A stretch of 64,000 nucleotides of DNA from Rhodopirellula baltica SH 1 (GTDB lineage: Bacteria > Planctomycetota > Planctomycetia > Pirellulales > Pirellulaceae). Positions 38,079 to 48,323 of the stretch are shown here, in pieces. The notes under the pieces are model-generated. The model did not search any database and was not told the origin of the DNA. It saw nothing but the letters and a program-made list of their open reading frames with translations. The translations under genes were made by a program, and so were the position numbers. The stretch is taken from positions 6,196,001 to 6,260,000 of the forward strand of contig NC_005027.1 in NCBI RefSeq assembly GCF_000196115.1, written 5' to 3'. The stretch's first letter is position 1. Each line of letters starts with the position of its first letter.

Positions 38079-38465
38079 ATGAAAACAGCAGTTCAAATCG
38101 CATCGGGGACAATGTTGGCGACAACCATTGGATTGTTGGCCATGCTATTGGTCGGGCTGATGTCATGGCCACCGGCTAGAGGCGTGAGCGGAATCGCGAT
38201 CGGCTTGATCACATCGACCATGTTTGCATTGCTGTTGCGTAAGAAGCTTGGCCAGCCAATTTCGATCGTCGCCAGCGGAATCGGAGCGATCGTCGCGTGC
38301 TTCTTCGCGATTTCGACCGCAGAGATCCTTCCGCCAGGAAGCTTGCAGTGGTTTTTCCAAGGCGGCCTCTACGGCGCTGCCTTCGGTGTCCCCGTTGCCG
38401 CGATACTGTCGCCGCTGGCATTGATGGAACGTCGCCGCGTCAATGACGATTCAGTTTCAAACTGA
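38079..38465 (+). CDS. Small multi-helix membrane protein
   Basis: A 128-residue protein with four predicted helices (MLATTIGLLAMLLVGLMSW, GIAIGLITSTMFALLL, ISIVASGIGAIVACFFAIST, GLYGAAFGVPVAAILSPLAL). GGAGG precedes the ATG. It is divergent from the Ser-rich gene with a one-base gap, so their promoters must lie in each other's coding sequence. No family recognised. Confidence 0.65.
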   Translation: MKTAVQIASGTMLATTIGLLAMLLVGLMSWPPARGVSGIAIGLITSTMFALLLRKKLGQPISIVASGIGAIVACFFAISTAEILPPGSLQWFFQGGLYGAAFGVPVAAILSPLALMERRRVNDDSVSN

Positions 38466-38583
38466 AGTGTGAACGTTCACTGGAGAAGGCGTCTGCATAC
38501 AAACGGTCGCTTCTTCGCTCGTTCGAGTGTCTGACTGTGCGATGGCTAGGCTTGCCGTCCCGGTGGCTGAACGACGTTGAGCA

Positions 38584-39171
38584 TTACGAACTTCTCCAAT
38601 GGCGATTGATCTCGGAGAAGATGGAATCGGCACTTTGATCGACGCAGTTAAGTTCGACGACAAGAAGCTTCGACCAGTGGTAGCGTCCGCCTGGTCGCGA
38701 GTGGCGATTCCATTCTCGGAGCAGCTTGGACGTCGCTCGCTTATGGATCAAAAGACGATTTCCTGACTGGCGTACGTGCGAAACATCACACCACTTGAAT
38801 GAGCGACGAAGCCATGCGTGGTAGCCTTGAACGCCTTCATCAGTGATCACGATTGCGGTGGGGTCGACGGCCAGCCTGACTGCGCTGAGTAATGCCTCAG
38901 CCAGAGACATTCCGAACAACGCGAGCAAAATGTAGCTCATTACACTTCGTTCCCATGGTCCTGGAATGGTACCTCCCTTTCCGAGTGGAAAGTTGAACCA
39001 CACGGCATCTGTTTGAATGGCGGCTAACGGAATTCCGAATAGCAGCAACAGTGGCGCGTGCGTGCGAAACAACACCCATCCGCTCGATACGACGGAGGCG
39101 ACGAATGGATTTTCTTTGGCATGGCGATCGAAAGGATCGGTCGCGGGAAGATTCAATGGTTCGAGGGACAT
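38584..39171 (-). CDS. Membrane protein of unknown function
   Basis: A 195-residue protein, ATG at 39171. Two hydrophobic segments (LLLLFGIPLAAIQ and SYILLALFGMSLAEALLSAV) precede a soluble C-terminal domain (PTAIVITDEGVQGYHAWLRR, FKWCDVSHVRQSGNRLLIHK) that resembles a PH-like membrane domain. It is 28 bases downstream of the larger membrane gene on the same strand. I cannot assign a role. Confidence 0.6.
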   Translation of the reverse strand: MSLEPLNLPATDPFDRHAKENPFVASVVSSGWVLFRTHAPLLLLFGIPLAAIQTDAVWFNFPLGKGGTIPGPWERSVMSYILLALFGMSLAEALLSAVRLAVDPTAIVITDEGVQGYHAWLRRSFKWCDVSHVRQSGNRLLIHKRATSKLLREWNRHSRPGGRYHWSKLLVVELNCVDQSADSIFSEINRHWRSS

Positions 39172-39199
39172 GGCGAGTGGTTTGTCAGAGCGATGGCGG

Positions 39200-40942
39200 T
39201 TAGATCTCGGCTTGAATGCGTTGCAGCCGATCGCGGATTTGAGTCTTGGTTCGGGTGATCTGCTGCTGGCTTGAATTGGGAAAGAACGGCAAGTCATCGA
39301 CGGAAGCTCCCATCCGTGCCAAAGTTAGTCGCCACGCTTGCACATCATTGAAACCGGACGTGATCGGTGACGGACGCTGCAAAATCAGAGTGCTGATCTT
39401 CGCGGCATCCTGTTTTGCGGCTGGCCCGAGTAACGCGTAAGCGTCTCGAATCCCTTCCACCATCGCGCGTCGTTGGCTCCAGGTCTCTTTGGTCGCAACG
39501 TGATCGAGCGCGTCGCTCAAAAGGGGCATTGCACGCCCGGCATCGAGGTCAGCAAGCCTTGAAAGAAACAGCCCGGCCTGTTCGTAGAGTTCGGGCCTTG
39601 TCCAAATAGCTAGGTGAGCTGGATCGGGTTTGGCGAACGTGCCCGGTGGCATCAACGATAAGTCACTCGCCAACAGCGATCGTTCTTTTTCGGTCGCATC
39701 ATCGAACGCAATCCGTCGTGCGTAGGCGGTGCTGAGTTCGATTGGCGTTTTGCCCTTGGAAAAGACGCTCTCGATCGGACCGGCGATGTCTTTCACTCGC
39801 TGGTCACCGACAACGCGGGCGATCAATGGATAATCGCCCTGGGCCGCGTCGAAGAAAAAGAGCGAGAGCCAGCGTCTCGCTAATTCCAGCCTCGCCGGAC
39901 TCGCGTCGGGATCGTCGATCGCACGTTGGACTTCCCGGCGCAAGCGTTCGCGGGTGTCATCAAGCTCGGTGAGAAGTGGCACCTCGAGGGCTTCCAACAA
40001 CGTCGGTTCCAAATTGATTCGCTGGTCCGACGACTTCCAATCACTTCCGCCGATACCAAACGATGCGTTAGAGATCGTTCCAATACCCGTTTGAACATCA
40101 AAGCCGAAGTAGAAGAGGTTGCCAGGAACGAAGTGTCGAACTTCACTCCTGCGAAATTGAACGTCATTGCCGGCGCGGGCGATCTCGACTCGTTCGATTC
40201 GTGGACTTTCTTTGCTGTGGGTTGAAACCAAACGCACGATCCAATCTGCTTCGTCGTTGGGTGTTGGCTTTACCTCAACAATTCGCTCCCCACCGGCAAG
40301 GCGCAACGCCCAATCGGCTTCGAGCGATTTCTCAACCTTCAGCAACTCATTCCCGTTCACTTGTCGCATGAGCCCTGGATGTTTGCGAATCAATTGACCA
40401 GGGTTCGACGGGAATACTCCTGGTTCCGCATCTGCATCAGTGCGGACCAAAGCGAACGCCGCGACGGAAGGATCGCGTTTGCGGCCAGTCAGGCCGGTGC
40501 GTTCGATGGTGACACTTTCCACCCCCGGTATATCTAAAAGCATCGTGCATAGGTAATCACATTCGGGCGAACGATGGAGTTCGCCGTTCTCGACGTACAC
40601 GTTTCCGCTCAAGATGATTGGTTCACCAGGAAGAACGTCGGGTGAGACTTCCGCGTGGAACTCGGATATTGCTGACCAGCGACTTGGTTGCATGACCAAC
40701 CAGCCCAGTCCGAGTGCAAGAAAGATCGCGATTGGAAACGCGGCCCAACCGATTTTGGCTGGTAACATCCGATGAATACCGAGCGTGGTCGCAAGATAGA
40801 CAAACACGGTGGGAGCCGTGAGAAGCACCAATCCTGGAACAATGAGTGCCAAGAAGCCAAACACGACCAGCATCGGGCAACAGAGCGACACGGCAGCCGT
40901 GACGCCTGTGAGGATTAGAACAATGTTACGGAATTTACGCAT
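39200..40942 (-). CDS. Large membrane-anchored protein of unknown function
   Basis: A 580-residue protein, ATG at 40942. Its N-terminus has two to three membrane helices (IVLILTGVTAAVSLCCPMLV, GFLALIVPGLVLLTAP, AAFPIAIFLALGLGWLV). The long soluble part has no motif I recognise (SPECDYLCTMLLDIPGVESV; helical repeats near the end). It probably forms an operon with 38584-39171. Confidence 0.6.
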   Translation of the reverse strand: MRKFRNIVLILTGVTAAVSLCCPMLVVFGFLALIVPGLVLLTAPTVFVYLATTLGIHRMLPAKIGWAAFPIAIFLALGLGWLVMQPSRWSAISEFHAEVSPDVLPGEPIILSGNVYVENGELHRSPECDYLCTMLLDIPGVESVTIERTGLTGRKRDPSVAAFALVRTDADAEPGVFPSNPGQLIRKHPGLMRQVNGNELLKVEKSLEADWALRLAGGERIVEVKPTPNDEADWIVRLVSTHSKESPRIERVEIARAGNDVQFRRSEVRHFVPGNLFYFGFDVQTGIGTISNASFGIGGSDWKSSDQRINLEPTLLEALEVPLLTELDDTRERLRREVQRAIDDPDASPARLELARRWLSLFFFDAAQGDYPLIARVVGDQRVKDIAGPIESVFSKGKTPIELSTAYARRIAFDDATEKERSLLASDLSLMPPGTFAKPDPAHLAIWTRPELYEQAGLFLSRLADLDAGRAMPLLSDALDHVATKETWSQRRAMVEGIRDAYALLGPAAKQDAAKISTLILQRPSPITSGFNDVQAWRLTLARMGASVDDLPFFPNSSQQQITRTKTQIRDRLQRIQAEI

Positions 40943-41027
40943 GCTGGATTCAAGATGTGACGTTCGGCGCATATCTACCGCGGCGACGACCGCAGGTCGA
41001 TGAAGCTTAGGTCACGATTTGAACCCG

Positions 41028-41633
41028 CTAAAACCCATTGTCGACGGTGACTTCATCGAGCGTCAGTTGCCCAGGCTTCGGCCAAGCTTCTTTGGTGCCT
41101 TTGCCGATGGCGACCATTGGTCCCATGACGTGGTCGTCGGGGAGGTTGATCAGTTTGGCGACCTCTTCGATGTCGAAGCCGATCATCGGGCAGGATTGGT
41201 AGCCCATGCCTTGGGCGGCCAACATCATGGTTTGCATCGTCAAGCCAATCGACCGTTGGGCTTCGTCGCGTTGGAGCCACTCGCGGCCTTCGTGGAATGG
41301 TCCCATCCAGTTGACCAACATTTCGGCAACTTCCTTCGGTGCATTCGCAAAGTATCGCGACGGCTCTTTCTGCCATGCCTTCATGTCGGCGGTGAACAGA
41401 ACCAGCAGCGAGGCGTCCGTCATCTGGGGTTGGTCGTTGCCAAAGTCTTTTCGGATTTTCGCTCGGAGCTCGGGATCACGCAGGATGACGAACCGCCAGT
41501 GCTGGATGTTGAAGCTGGTCGGAGCCTGAATCGTGGTTTCGAGCAGCTCTTTTTCCTCGGCGGCCGTCATTTTGTGTTCAGCGTCGAAGTGCTTGATCGC
41601 TCGGCGGTTGAAGATGGCGTCTTTGACTTGCAT
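41028..41633 (-). CDS. Nitroreductase family protein
   Basis: A 201-residue FMN enzyme. AIFNRRAIKHFD at the N-terminus and PTSFNIQHWRFVILRDPELR give the FMN-binding signature, and AQGMGYQSCPMIGFD the C-terminal part. It should reduce nitro groups, quinones or similar with NAD(P)H. Single gene. Confidence 0.9.
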   Translation of the reverse strand: MQVKDAIFNRRAIKHFDAEHKMTAAEEKELLETTIQAPTSFNIQHWRFVILRDPELRAKIRKDFGNDQPQMTDASLLVLFTADMKAWQKEPSRYFANAPKEVAEMLVNWMGPFHEGREWLQRDEAQRSIGLTMQTMMLAAQGMGYQSCPMIGFDIEEVAKLINLPDDHVMGPMVAIGKGTKEAWPKPGQLTLDEVTVDNGF

Positions 41634-42008
41634 ATCGGATGTCTCGAAGGTGAGTTGAGATTTTTGGACTCGAGGAAAATGGTTTTGTATCGGACGTCTG
41701 CGGCTAGGGCGATTCTAGGAACGTTGACCACTTTCTCCGGATAGCACTCCGGGACTTCATAACCTGGAGGTCAAATAGTACAGAGACAACAGAGACCTTT
41801 GGCCGAGATCGCCCCAGAGACTGTTTCGCCGGCGGCCCGATAGTACTTTCCCAGAGACACTTGGAGAGATCTCTGCCGACGGACCGATGACGTAAGTCCT
41901 TGCCCCGTCTGCGGTAAAGCACGAAAAAAGCCGGCGTCAGTCACGAAGACCAACGTCGGCTGATTCGATAACCCGGCGGTCGGATTAAACCGACATGCCA
42001 GATTGAAG
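41634..42008. other. Intergenic region with a terminator
   Basis: No coding sequence seems convincing here. The only clear structure is the hairpin at 41924-41961 that ends the initiator tRNA transcript. Confidence 0.4.
41924..41961 (-). terminator. Rho-independent terminator of the initiator tRNA gene
   Basis: On the minus strand AGCCGACGT and ACGCCGGCT form a stem with one mismatch, followed by six U (plus-strand A run at 41924-41929). It lies 48 bases downstream of the tRNA. Confidence 0.75.
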
Positions 42009-42082
<74 letters not shown>

Positions 42083-42310
42083 GTATGTGAGACGTTGAAT
42101 CGTCCGCCAAGGTTCGATTTCTGCAGCGAAAATTCGCGAAAAAATCACTTCGTGGCGGCGTCGCAACGATGGAAGAACTATCGACCACGGATTGTGATTC
42201 GTCAAGCGGCTGTTCGCATTGTTGCGGAGATTTTCGTTTTTTGGCCAGAGATTCGCTATGTTGGCCTAGACTAGTACGTTGTGCGCCGGCTCCGCCAAGT
42301 CTTTTCGAGT

Positions 42311-44191
42311 ATGAATCTTCCCCCCAATACGACCGCTGCCGATTCGTCGGATGCCATGGATTCCTCGGGGACGTTCTCTTCTGGCCCAGCCCATTCCTCG
42401 GGCCCACCTGTTCCGCCGCCTCCCATCGCTCCGCCACCACCGGACACGAACGTGGCGAAGGACTCGGGGCGGGATCCGGTCCCTCAACCGCCACCGGCTC
42501 CACCTCGAGCAACGTTGCCTCCGGTCCAGCCGCCCAGTCCAAAGGCAGCGACGGCCCAACCACCAAGTTTGACCAACGGAGATGGAGCGACCAACGCTTC
42601 GGTTCCAGACGCGCCCCAGCCAGCAAGATCGCGGAAGCCGAAGCAGCCGGCTCGTGGTGCAAAGATCGCCGCAGCGAATCAGACCGAAAACGCAGAGTTC
42701 GTTGCCGTCGAAGTGTCGCCATCAACGCCGCCCAAATCACGATGGCGGACGGAGGTTCGTGCTGAGCCAAAGGATGAAACGGAATCCGATCAAGAGGACG
42801 AGTTGGCTCCGGTCAAACGTTCGGTGCCCGCTTGGTTGGTGAGCATGGTGTTTCACTTGGTCGTGTTGTTGGTGCTGGCATTGTTGACCACGCCCGTTGG
42901 CGAGGGCATCGGCAGTATGGTGCTGGAGTTCGGCGAAGCCACCGAGTCGGAAAACTTTGAGCTGGAGAATGTGAACATCCAAAGCTCGGATTCGATCGTG
43001 GATTCGACCAGCGACTTAGACAGTGAGATGGTTGTCGACACTGACATTCAGTCGTTGATGGACACCATCGAGTTGCCATCGGAGACGTTGAAAACTTTGG
43101 AGATGGTCCAGGTCGAATCCGGTGTCGGCCCAGCGAGTGATGCGGTCAAGCCAATGTTTGGCGGTCGCTCGGGAGCGATGAAAAGTGCACTGATCGCCGC
43201 TTATGGTGGCACTCAAGAGACGTTGAACGCGGTCGAACGTGGTTTGCAGTGGCTCGCGAAAAATCAGGAACGATCAGGATCATGGAGCATGGCAGGGCCC
43301 TACTCCGATGCCGCACCGTTCTCTGAAAATCGATGTGCCGCCACCGCGATGGCGATGCTGGCGTTCCAGGGTGATGGCAACACGCATCTTGTAGGACCCT
43401 ACGCCAAGAACGTCGAACGTGGACTTCGAACGTTGCTCAAAGGCCAACGCCGCGATGGATTTTTGGCGACCAATGTTCGAGGAGATGACCAACAAGCCTA
43501 CGGGCATGCTCAAGCGACAATTGCGTTGTGTGAACTCTTTGCGATGACTGATGACTCGGCTCTTCGCGGTCCGGCACAAGCGGCCGTTGACTACTGCGTG
43601 AACGCACAGTCGGCAGCGGGCGGTTGGCGTTATCGGCCTCGACTGGATTCCGATTTGTCGGTGACGGGATGGTATGTCATGGCTCTGACGAGCGCCGAAT
43701 CGGCTGGTTTGGAAGTTCCCGCTTCGACACTGCGAATGGCCAACACGTACTTGGACACGGTTCAGATGTACGACGGTTCTTCGTACAGCTACCAACCCAA
43801 TCGTCCGGCCAGCTATGCGATGACGGCGGAAGGGTTGTTGTGCCGGCAGTACCTGGGGTGGCCGCAAGACGAAGAAGCGTTGACGCAAGGCATCAACGAC
43901 TTGGTCCATGGCGGAATGTTGGATCCCAACAACCCCAATGTTTATTACTGGTACTACGCAACTCAGGCGATGCACCACTACGGCGGGGAACCCTGGCAAA
44001 AATGGAATGGCGTGATGCGAGTCGAGCTGCCTCGATTGCAACTCAAACGCGGTGCCGAGTCGGGCAGTTGGTCGCCTCAGGCCGATGAATGGGGCCGCCG
44101 GGCAGGACGTCTGTATGTGACGTGCTTGTCGATCTATTGCTTGGAAGTCTATTACCGACATTTGCCTTTGTACGACAAACACGGCAAGTGA
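42311..44191 (+). CDS. Squalene-cyclase-like repeat protein with membrane anchor
   Basis: A 626-residue protein, ATG at 42311. The first 200 residues are Pro/Ala/Ser-rich and charged, followed by one transmembrane helix (VSMVFHLVVLLVLALLT). From about residue 300 the chain has prenyltransferase/squalene-oxidase type alpha-alpha repeats (GLQWLAKNQERSGSWSM, AAVDYCVNAQSAAGGWRYRP, AMTAEGLLCRQYLGWPQ). The QW-like motifs suggest a terpenoid-cyclase fold, but catalytic DxDD residues are not seen. This layout is common in planctomycetes, with function unknown. Confidence 0.8.
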   Translation: MNLPPNTTAADSSDAMDSSGTFSSGPAHSSGPPVPPPPIAPPPPDTNVAKDSGRDPVPQPPPAPPRATLPPVQPPSPKAATAQPPSLTNGDGATNASVPDAPQPARSRKPKQPARGAKIAAANQTENAEFVAVEVSPSTPPKSRWRTEVRAEPKDETESDQEDELAPVKRSVPAWLVSMVFHLVVLLVLALLTTPVGEGIGSMVLEFGEATESENFELENVNIQSSDSIVDSTSDLDSEMVVDTDIQSLMDTIELPSETLKTLEMVQVESGVGPASDAVKPMFGGRSGAMKSALIAAYGGTQETLNAVERGLQWLAKNQERSGSWSMAGPYSDAAPFSENRCAATAMAMLAFQGDGNTHLVGPYAKNVERGLRTLLKGQRRDGFLATNVRGDDQQAYGHAQATIALCELFAMTDDSALRGPAQAAVDYCVNAQSAAGGWRYRPRLDSDLSVTGWYVMALTSAESAGLEVPASTLRMANTYLDTVQMYDGSSYSYQPNRPASYAMTAEGLLCRQYLGWPQDEEALTQGINDLVHGGMLDPNNPNVYYWYYATQAMHHYGGEPWQKWNGVMRVELPRLQLKRGAESGSWSPQADEWGRRAGRLYVTCLSIYCLEVYYRHLPLYDKHGK

Positions 44192-44740
44192 TTCGAAGGT
44201 CGCTTCGCGTGAGCTGCTGATTCGGCGGAATCATCGGATCACGATTTGCCCTCGGGAGCTGGGGTTTAGGGGTTGGCGTGCTTTCTGGCTGGGCTGAGGT
44301 CGTGCCGTTTTTTCGGTGACACGTTCGAGTAACTTTCTGCAACCAGAACCTCTCCCCAAACGAATTTTCTGGGGAGAGTAACACGCGCCACTTCCCATGC
44401 CCGGCCCTCACCCTCGCGTACGCCTGAACGGCGTCGCTCGACCTCTCCCCAAACTTCGTTTCGGGAGAGGTGCGCCATGTGGAAAATTGCCGAAATGCGG
44501 TATTAGAAAACTGCACGGCCTTTGCGTTCGGGAGGGTGATTACGACCTCGCGAGCACGGCACTCGTGAACAGCACTGCCTTTGCTGCTGCGGGGAGCGGC
44601 TGGAGGAGCCAGTTTGGCGTTTCGGGGCGTTGATCGAATTGGCTAGGATGAATCGGCGATGCTGTATTCGGTTTCGCGATTTGCCGTTCTTCCTCCGCAG
44701 GGAAACAGGAACTTTGTCCGCTCCCGCCCCGCCGCAACCC
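44192..44740. other. Intergenic region with dispersed repeats
   Basis: No gene is convincing. It holds the CCTCTCCCC repeats at 44349-44470. The ABC gene frame extends back to 44630 but the extra residues do not look conserved. Confidence 0.4.
44349..44470. repeat. Paired CCTCTCCCCAAA palindromes
   Basis: Two short hairpins share the words CCTCTCCCCAAACG...GGGGAGAG and CCTCTCCCCAAACTTCG...GGGAGAGG, about 90 bases apart. They look like a dispersed repeat family rather than coding DNA. Confidence 0.6.
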
Positions 44741-45703
44741 ATGGCAGCTGCTGATACCGCGGCCATCTCGGTCGATCGATTGATGAAGTCGTATCGTCGC
44801 GGTGGCAAGGATCACGCCGCGCTCAGCGGGGTGTCGTTCCAGCTTCGACGTGGCGAACGATTGGCGTATCTGGGGCCAAACGGTGCCGGGAAGACGACGA
44901 TGATTCGTTGTCTATCGGGAAGAGCCAAGCCGGATTCGGGCAGCATCACTATGCTCGGCGAACCAATCGATGCCGCGTTTGTTCGCGATTCGTTGGGATT
45001 GGTGCCGCAAGAGATCGCTTTGTATGAAGACCTGACCACGACGGAAAACTTGGCCGCGTTCGGTCGGTTTCACGGGCTGCGCGGACGGGTGTTGCGAGAC
45101 AAGATTCAGTGGGGATTGCAGTGGACCGGGCTGGCCGATCGAGCCAACGATTTGGTCGGAACGTTTTCAGGTGGCATGAAACGCAGGGTCAATTTGGCGT
45201 GCGGCGTTTTGCATGAACCCGAGGTGCTGTTGCTGGACGAGCCCACCGTGGGGGTCGATCCTCAAAGTCGACAGCGGATCTTTGCGATGTTGGCGGAATT
45301 AAATTCGGAAGGAACATCGGTTTTGTTGACGACGCACCACTTGGACGAGGCCGAAAGCCAGTGTGATCGGATTGTGATTGTCGACCACGGCAAGGTCGTT
45401 GCGACGGGCACGTTTGAAGAACTGGTTCGGCAAACGATTGGTGGCGATCGTGAGGTGACCGTTCGTCTGGATCAACCACTGCGTGGACATGGGAACGAAC
45501 CTTTGGCGGTAACAGGGTTGAACGTGACCGCTCGGCCAGGCGAACGTGTTGTGACAACGAAGATGGTGGAGGTCGCGATGGGATTGCCTCGATTGATCGA
45601 TGCTCTCAGTCAGGCGGGCTATGGCGTGCAGGACGTCGAGGTCCAGTCACCGACTCTACACCACGTGTTTCTTCATTTGACCGGCCATGCACTGCGGGAC
45701 TGA
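44741..45703 (+). CDS. ABC transporter ATP-binding protein
   Basis: A 320-residue ATPase, start ATG at 44741 (the frame is open further upstream). Walker [10 protein letters not shown], signature [10 protein letters not shown] (LSGGQ equivalent), Walker [14 protein letters not shown] and H-loop [10 protein letters not shown] are all present. A C-terminal accessory domain follows. This is the ABC-2 exporter type (DrrA/CcmA-like). It couples to the permease that starts two bases later. Confidence 0.92.
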   Translation: MAAADTAAISVDRLMKSYRRGGKDHAALSGVSFQLRRGERLAYLGPNGAGKTTMIRCLSGRAKPDSGSITMLGEPIDAAFVRDSLGLVPQEIALYEDLTTTENLAAFGRFHGLRGRVLRDKIQWGLQWTGLADRANDLVGTFSGGMKRRVNLACGVLHEPEVLLLDEPTVGVDPQSRQRIFAMLAELNSEGTSVLLTTHHLDEAESQCDRIVIVDHGKVVATGTFEELVRQTIGGDREVTVRLDQPLRGHGNEPLAVTGLNVTARPGERVVTTKMVEVAMGLPRLIDALSQAGYGVQDVEVQSPTLHHVFLHLTGHALRD

Positions 45704-45705
45704 AC

Positions 45706-47034
45706 ATGGTCTGGAAAGTCATCGAAATTCACTTGCGTCGCTTGCGTCACAACCGCATCGAGTGGTTGCTGACGTTTGTGGTTCCGATCGCGTTCTTCAG
45801 CATCTTTGCGTTGATTTTCTCTCGCGGAGTGGGCGGGACACCGCGGGTGAAGGTGGCGTTGGTCCGTGATGTCTCGGCTTCTGAAGAAGCCGGTTCAGGC
45901 TCCACATCGTTGACTTCGCTCCAGTGTGACGAAGTGATTTCGACTCTTCGTGAGAGCGAAGGCCTGCGGTTGGTTCAGGACAGCGACGAATACCCTGCCT
46001 TGGATCGGGCGGCGGGAGAAGACTTGGTTCGCCGCGGATCCGCAACAATTGCAATCGTGCTGAGCGAAGACGGCGAAGAGTTGTCCGCGGAACTGCTCAA
46101 TGATGCATCCGATCAAGTCGCCAGCCAAGTGGTTTCGGCGTTGGTGATGCGAGCGATGTTGATGGCAAAAACAGAGCAGATGCAGGCCAGCGTCGCGCGC
46201 GGCGGTCCGGGATCTGCTGGTGCGATGCCAACCACCGCGAGCGAAAATGATGCAGCCGGTGTGAAACAGGCCGATTTCGAACAACCGCTTTCAAGCGACA
46301 CGATCGAGTCCGTACCCAGTGAATCCATTCGCGGCGACGAAGTTGCGGCGATAGCGGATCGTTCGGCAGCGGAGTCGTTGATGACGCCGCCGGAAGTGAA
46401 GGTCGTCAACGTGATGGGCGAGGATAAAACCAACCCGGTGATAAGCGTTTATGCGGCGGGGATCGCGGTGATGTTTCTGTTGTTTGGCGCGACCAGCGGT
46501 GGTGGCGTGTTGCTGGAGGAACGTGAGAACCAAACGTTGGAACGATTGCTGTCAACTCAAATGACGATGGATCATTTGTTGCTCGGCAAGTGGTTCTATC
46601 TGACTCTGCTCGGATGTGTGCAAGTCACGGTGATGTTCGTGTGGGCTCAACTGGTCTTCGGTTTGGATTTGCTCGGCAACCTGGACGGTTTCGTGATGAT
46701 GACGTTGGTAACGTCCGCCGCGGCGGCCTCGTTTGGATTGTTTCTCGCGACGTTGTGCAAAACTCGTGGTCAGCTGAATGGTTTGTCCGTTGTTGCTGTG
46801 TTGACGATGAGTGCGCTGGGCGGATCGATGGTACCGAGGTACGTGATGAGCGAAGGGCTGCGGGAGGCCGGGCTGTGGACCTTCAATGCCTGGGCACTGG
46901 ATGGTTATGACAAAGTGTTTTGGCGTGAGTTGCCGCCGAGTGCACTGCAGCCGCAGTTGACTGTGCTGATGGCGACCGCGTTTGGGCTCCTGGTATTGGC
47001 TCGTTTGCTAGCAATTCGCTGGGAAACTTCTTGA
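45706..47034 (+). CDS. ABC-2 type transporter permease
   Basis: A 442-residue membrane protein. An N-terminal helix (WLLTFVVPIAFFSIFALIFS) is followed by a 200-residue extracytoplasmic loop, then a bundle of helices near the C-terminus (ISVYAAGIAVMFLLFGATSG, LVTSAAAASFGLFLATLC, LTVLMATAFGLLVLARLLA). This matches ABC-2 permeases with large loops. Substrate unknown. Confidence 0.88.
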   Translation: MVWKVIEIHLRRLRHNRIEWLLTFVVPIAFFSIFALIFSRGVGGTPRVKVALVRDVSASEEAGSGSTSLTSLQCDEVISTLRESEGLRLVQDSDEYPALDRAAGEDLVRRGSATIAIVLSEDGEELSAELLNDASDQVASQVVSALVMRAMLMAKTEQMQASVARGGPGSAGAMPTTASENDAAGVKQADFEQPLSSDTIESVPSESIRGDEVAAIADRSAAESLMTPPEVKVVNVMGEDKTNPVISVYAAGIAVMFLLFGATSGGGVLLEERENQTLERLLSTQMTMDHLLLGKWFYLTLLGCVQVTVMFVWAQLVFGLDLLGNLDGFVMMTLVTSAAAASFGLFLATLCKTRGQLNGLSVVAVLTMSALGGSMVPRYVMSEGLREAGLWTFNAWALDGYDKVFWRELPPSALQPQLTVLMATAFGLLVLARLLAIRWETS

Positions 47035-47233
47035 GAACTTCTTCGTAATCGGTGCCGATAGCACGGTGTTTTTGCCTATCGTGACTAAACTATTGACCTT
47101 TGGTTGATGCATGTTTGGCGCGTCGTTTGCGGAAAATGCACGGGCCAATCTCGGCGATTCTCAAGACAGCGATCGGGTGCAGGTCCCCGTTGTCTCTCGT
47201 ATCCGAACACCTTTGCAGCGATGGAATCCCATC

Positions 47234-47698
47234 ATGACCGAGAAACTCTTTGCGAACTTGCGATCACTGCGCCGAGGATTTTTGCACTCGCCGACGACCC
47301 AGGATCGGAATGCTTCTGCGGTGGATGGTTCGGTTTTGATCCATGCCGGCGATGTTGCGTCCGCAACTGAGAACGCCTGGAAGTCAGGTGAGTGGAAACC
47401 CGGTGATTGGGCGATCTATCGCAAGAGCAAGCGGAGCAAGGTTCCGGGGCCGCGAGCGTCGAGTGTGAAGCCCAACTTGAAGGGCGAGACCTACAATTAC
47501 GTGGTCCAGAAATTTTGGATGGTCGACGAGGTCCATGCCGATGGCACATTGACCATGCGAACGACTCGCGGAAAGACGCATCGAGTGCCCGCGGATGACC
47601 CCAACCTGACTCGCCCGAACTGGTTCGCTCGACTGCGTTGGCGCGAGCGATTCATGGCGATTGAGAACCAATTCGGAAAATCGACCTACGCCGCTTGA
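47234..47698 (+). CDS. Hypothetical protein
   Basis: A 154-residue soluble protein, ATG at 47234. GEWKPGDWAIYRKSKRSK and ETYNYVVQKFWMVDEVHADG suggest a small beta-rich fold, with DGTLTMRTTRGKTHRVPADD. It follows the ABC transporter by 200 bases. No named family recognised; looks conserved in planctomycetes by style only. Confidence 0.6.
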   Translation: MTEKLFANLRSLRRGFLHSPTTQDRNASAVDGSVLIHAGDVASATENAWKSGEWKPGDWAIYRKSKRSKVPGPRASSVKPNLKGETYNYVVQKFWMVDEVHADGTLTMRTTRGKTHRVPADDPNLTRPNWFARLRWRERFMAIENQFGKSTYAA

Positions 47699-47813
47699 GT
47701 CGGCTGGCGGCGACCTTCGGCCCCTGGCGGTGATCCTCAGCCCAAACGCTGGTGTTGGGCGATTCGAATTCGGGCAAGATGCGCGGACCAATCGAGGTCG
47801 GCCAGCGGCAACG

Positions 47814-48071
47814 CTACTTGGCGATTTTCTCTAGCAGTGCGGCCACGGCAGCGGGATCGTCCGATTCACGCAATTCTTCGATGCGAGCTTCGGGGACACC
47901 GACCTTTTCCAGGTGGCTGCACAAACGCTTCCAGACGGTCGCCCGTTTCTTTCCCTCGCTCAAGTAAAGCTCCGTGACGGCTTCTTGAGCTTTCTGCAAT
48001 CCAATGGCATCCCGGTTCTGATAGTAGTTCCGGATGATCTTTTCTTGATGCGACGTGCGATTGGGAGCCAT
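47814..48071 (-). CDS. Small helical hypothetical protein
   Basis: An 85-residue protein with a pattern of helices (HQEKIIRNYYQNRDAIGLQK, AVTELYLSEGKKRATVWKRL, RIEELRESDDPAAVAALLEK). Basic N-terminus, no membrane segment. It lies 12 bases downstream of the lipoprotein gene on the same strand. Function unknown. Confidence 0.65.
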   Translation of the reverse strand: MAPNRTSHQEKIIRNYYQNRDAIGLQKAQEAVTELYLSEGKKRATVWKRLCSHLEKVGVPEARIEELRESDDPAAVAALLEKIAK

Positions 48072-48083
48072 GGGCGAGCCTGC

Positions 48084-48323
48084 TTAGCGTTGGTTTCGTT
48101 TTTCTTCCGCACGAGCCGCTTGCAATGCGGCAGCTTCGCGGGACAGTTTGAACTCCGGACCAGCCGGGAAGTACTGCACATCATCCTGCAAATAGTGTGG
48201 GCTCGGAAGGGTTTGGCCGTTCAGCGAAACCTGGCATCCGGTATTGGTCGCCAACAGGGCCGCGAAAGCCAATGCGCCGATCGTTCCGCGTGTAATCCAC
48301 TGCGTGTTCATCTTGTTTTCCAT
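48084..48323 (-). CDS. Small predicted lipoprotein
   Basis: A 79-residue protein, ATG at 48323. The N-terminal segment IGALAFAALLATNTGC ends in a lipobox Cys at residue 30. The mature part is short and charged (LSREAAALQAARAEEKRNQR). No domain recognised. Same strand as the gene at 47814. Confidence 0.65.
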   Translation of the reverse strand: MENKMNTQWITRGTIGALAFAALLATNTGCQVSLNGQTLPSPHYLQDDVQYFPAGPEFKLSREAAALQAARAEEKRNQR

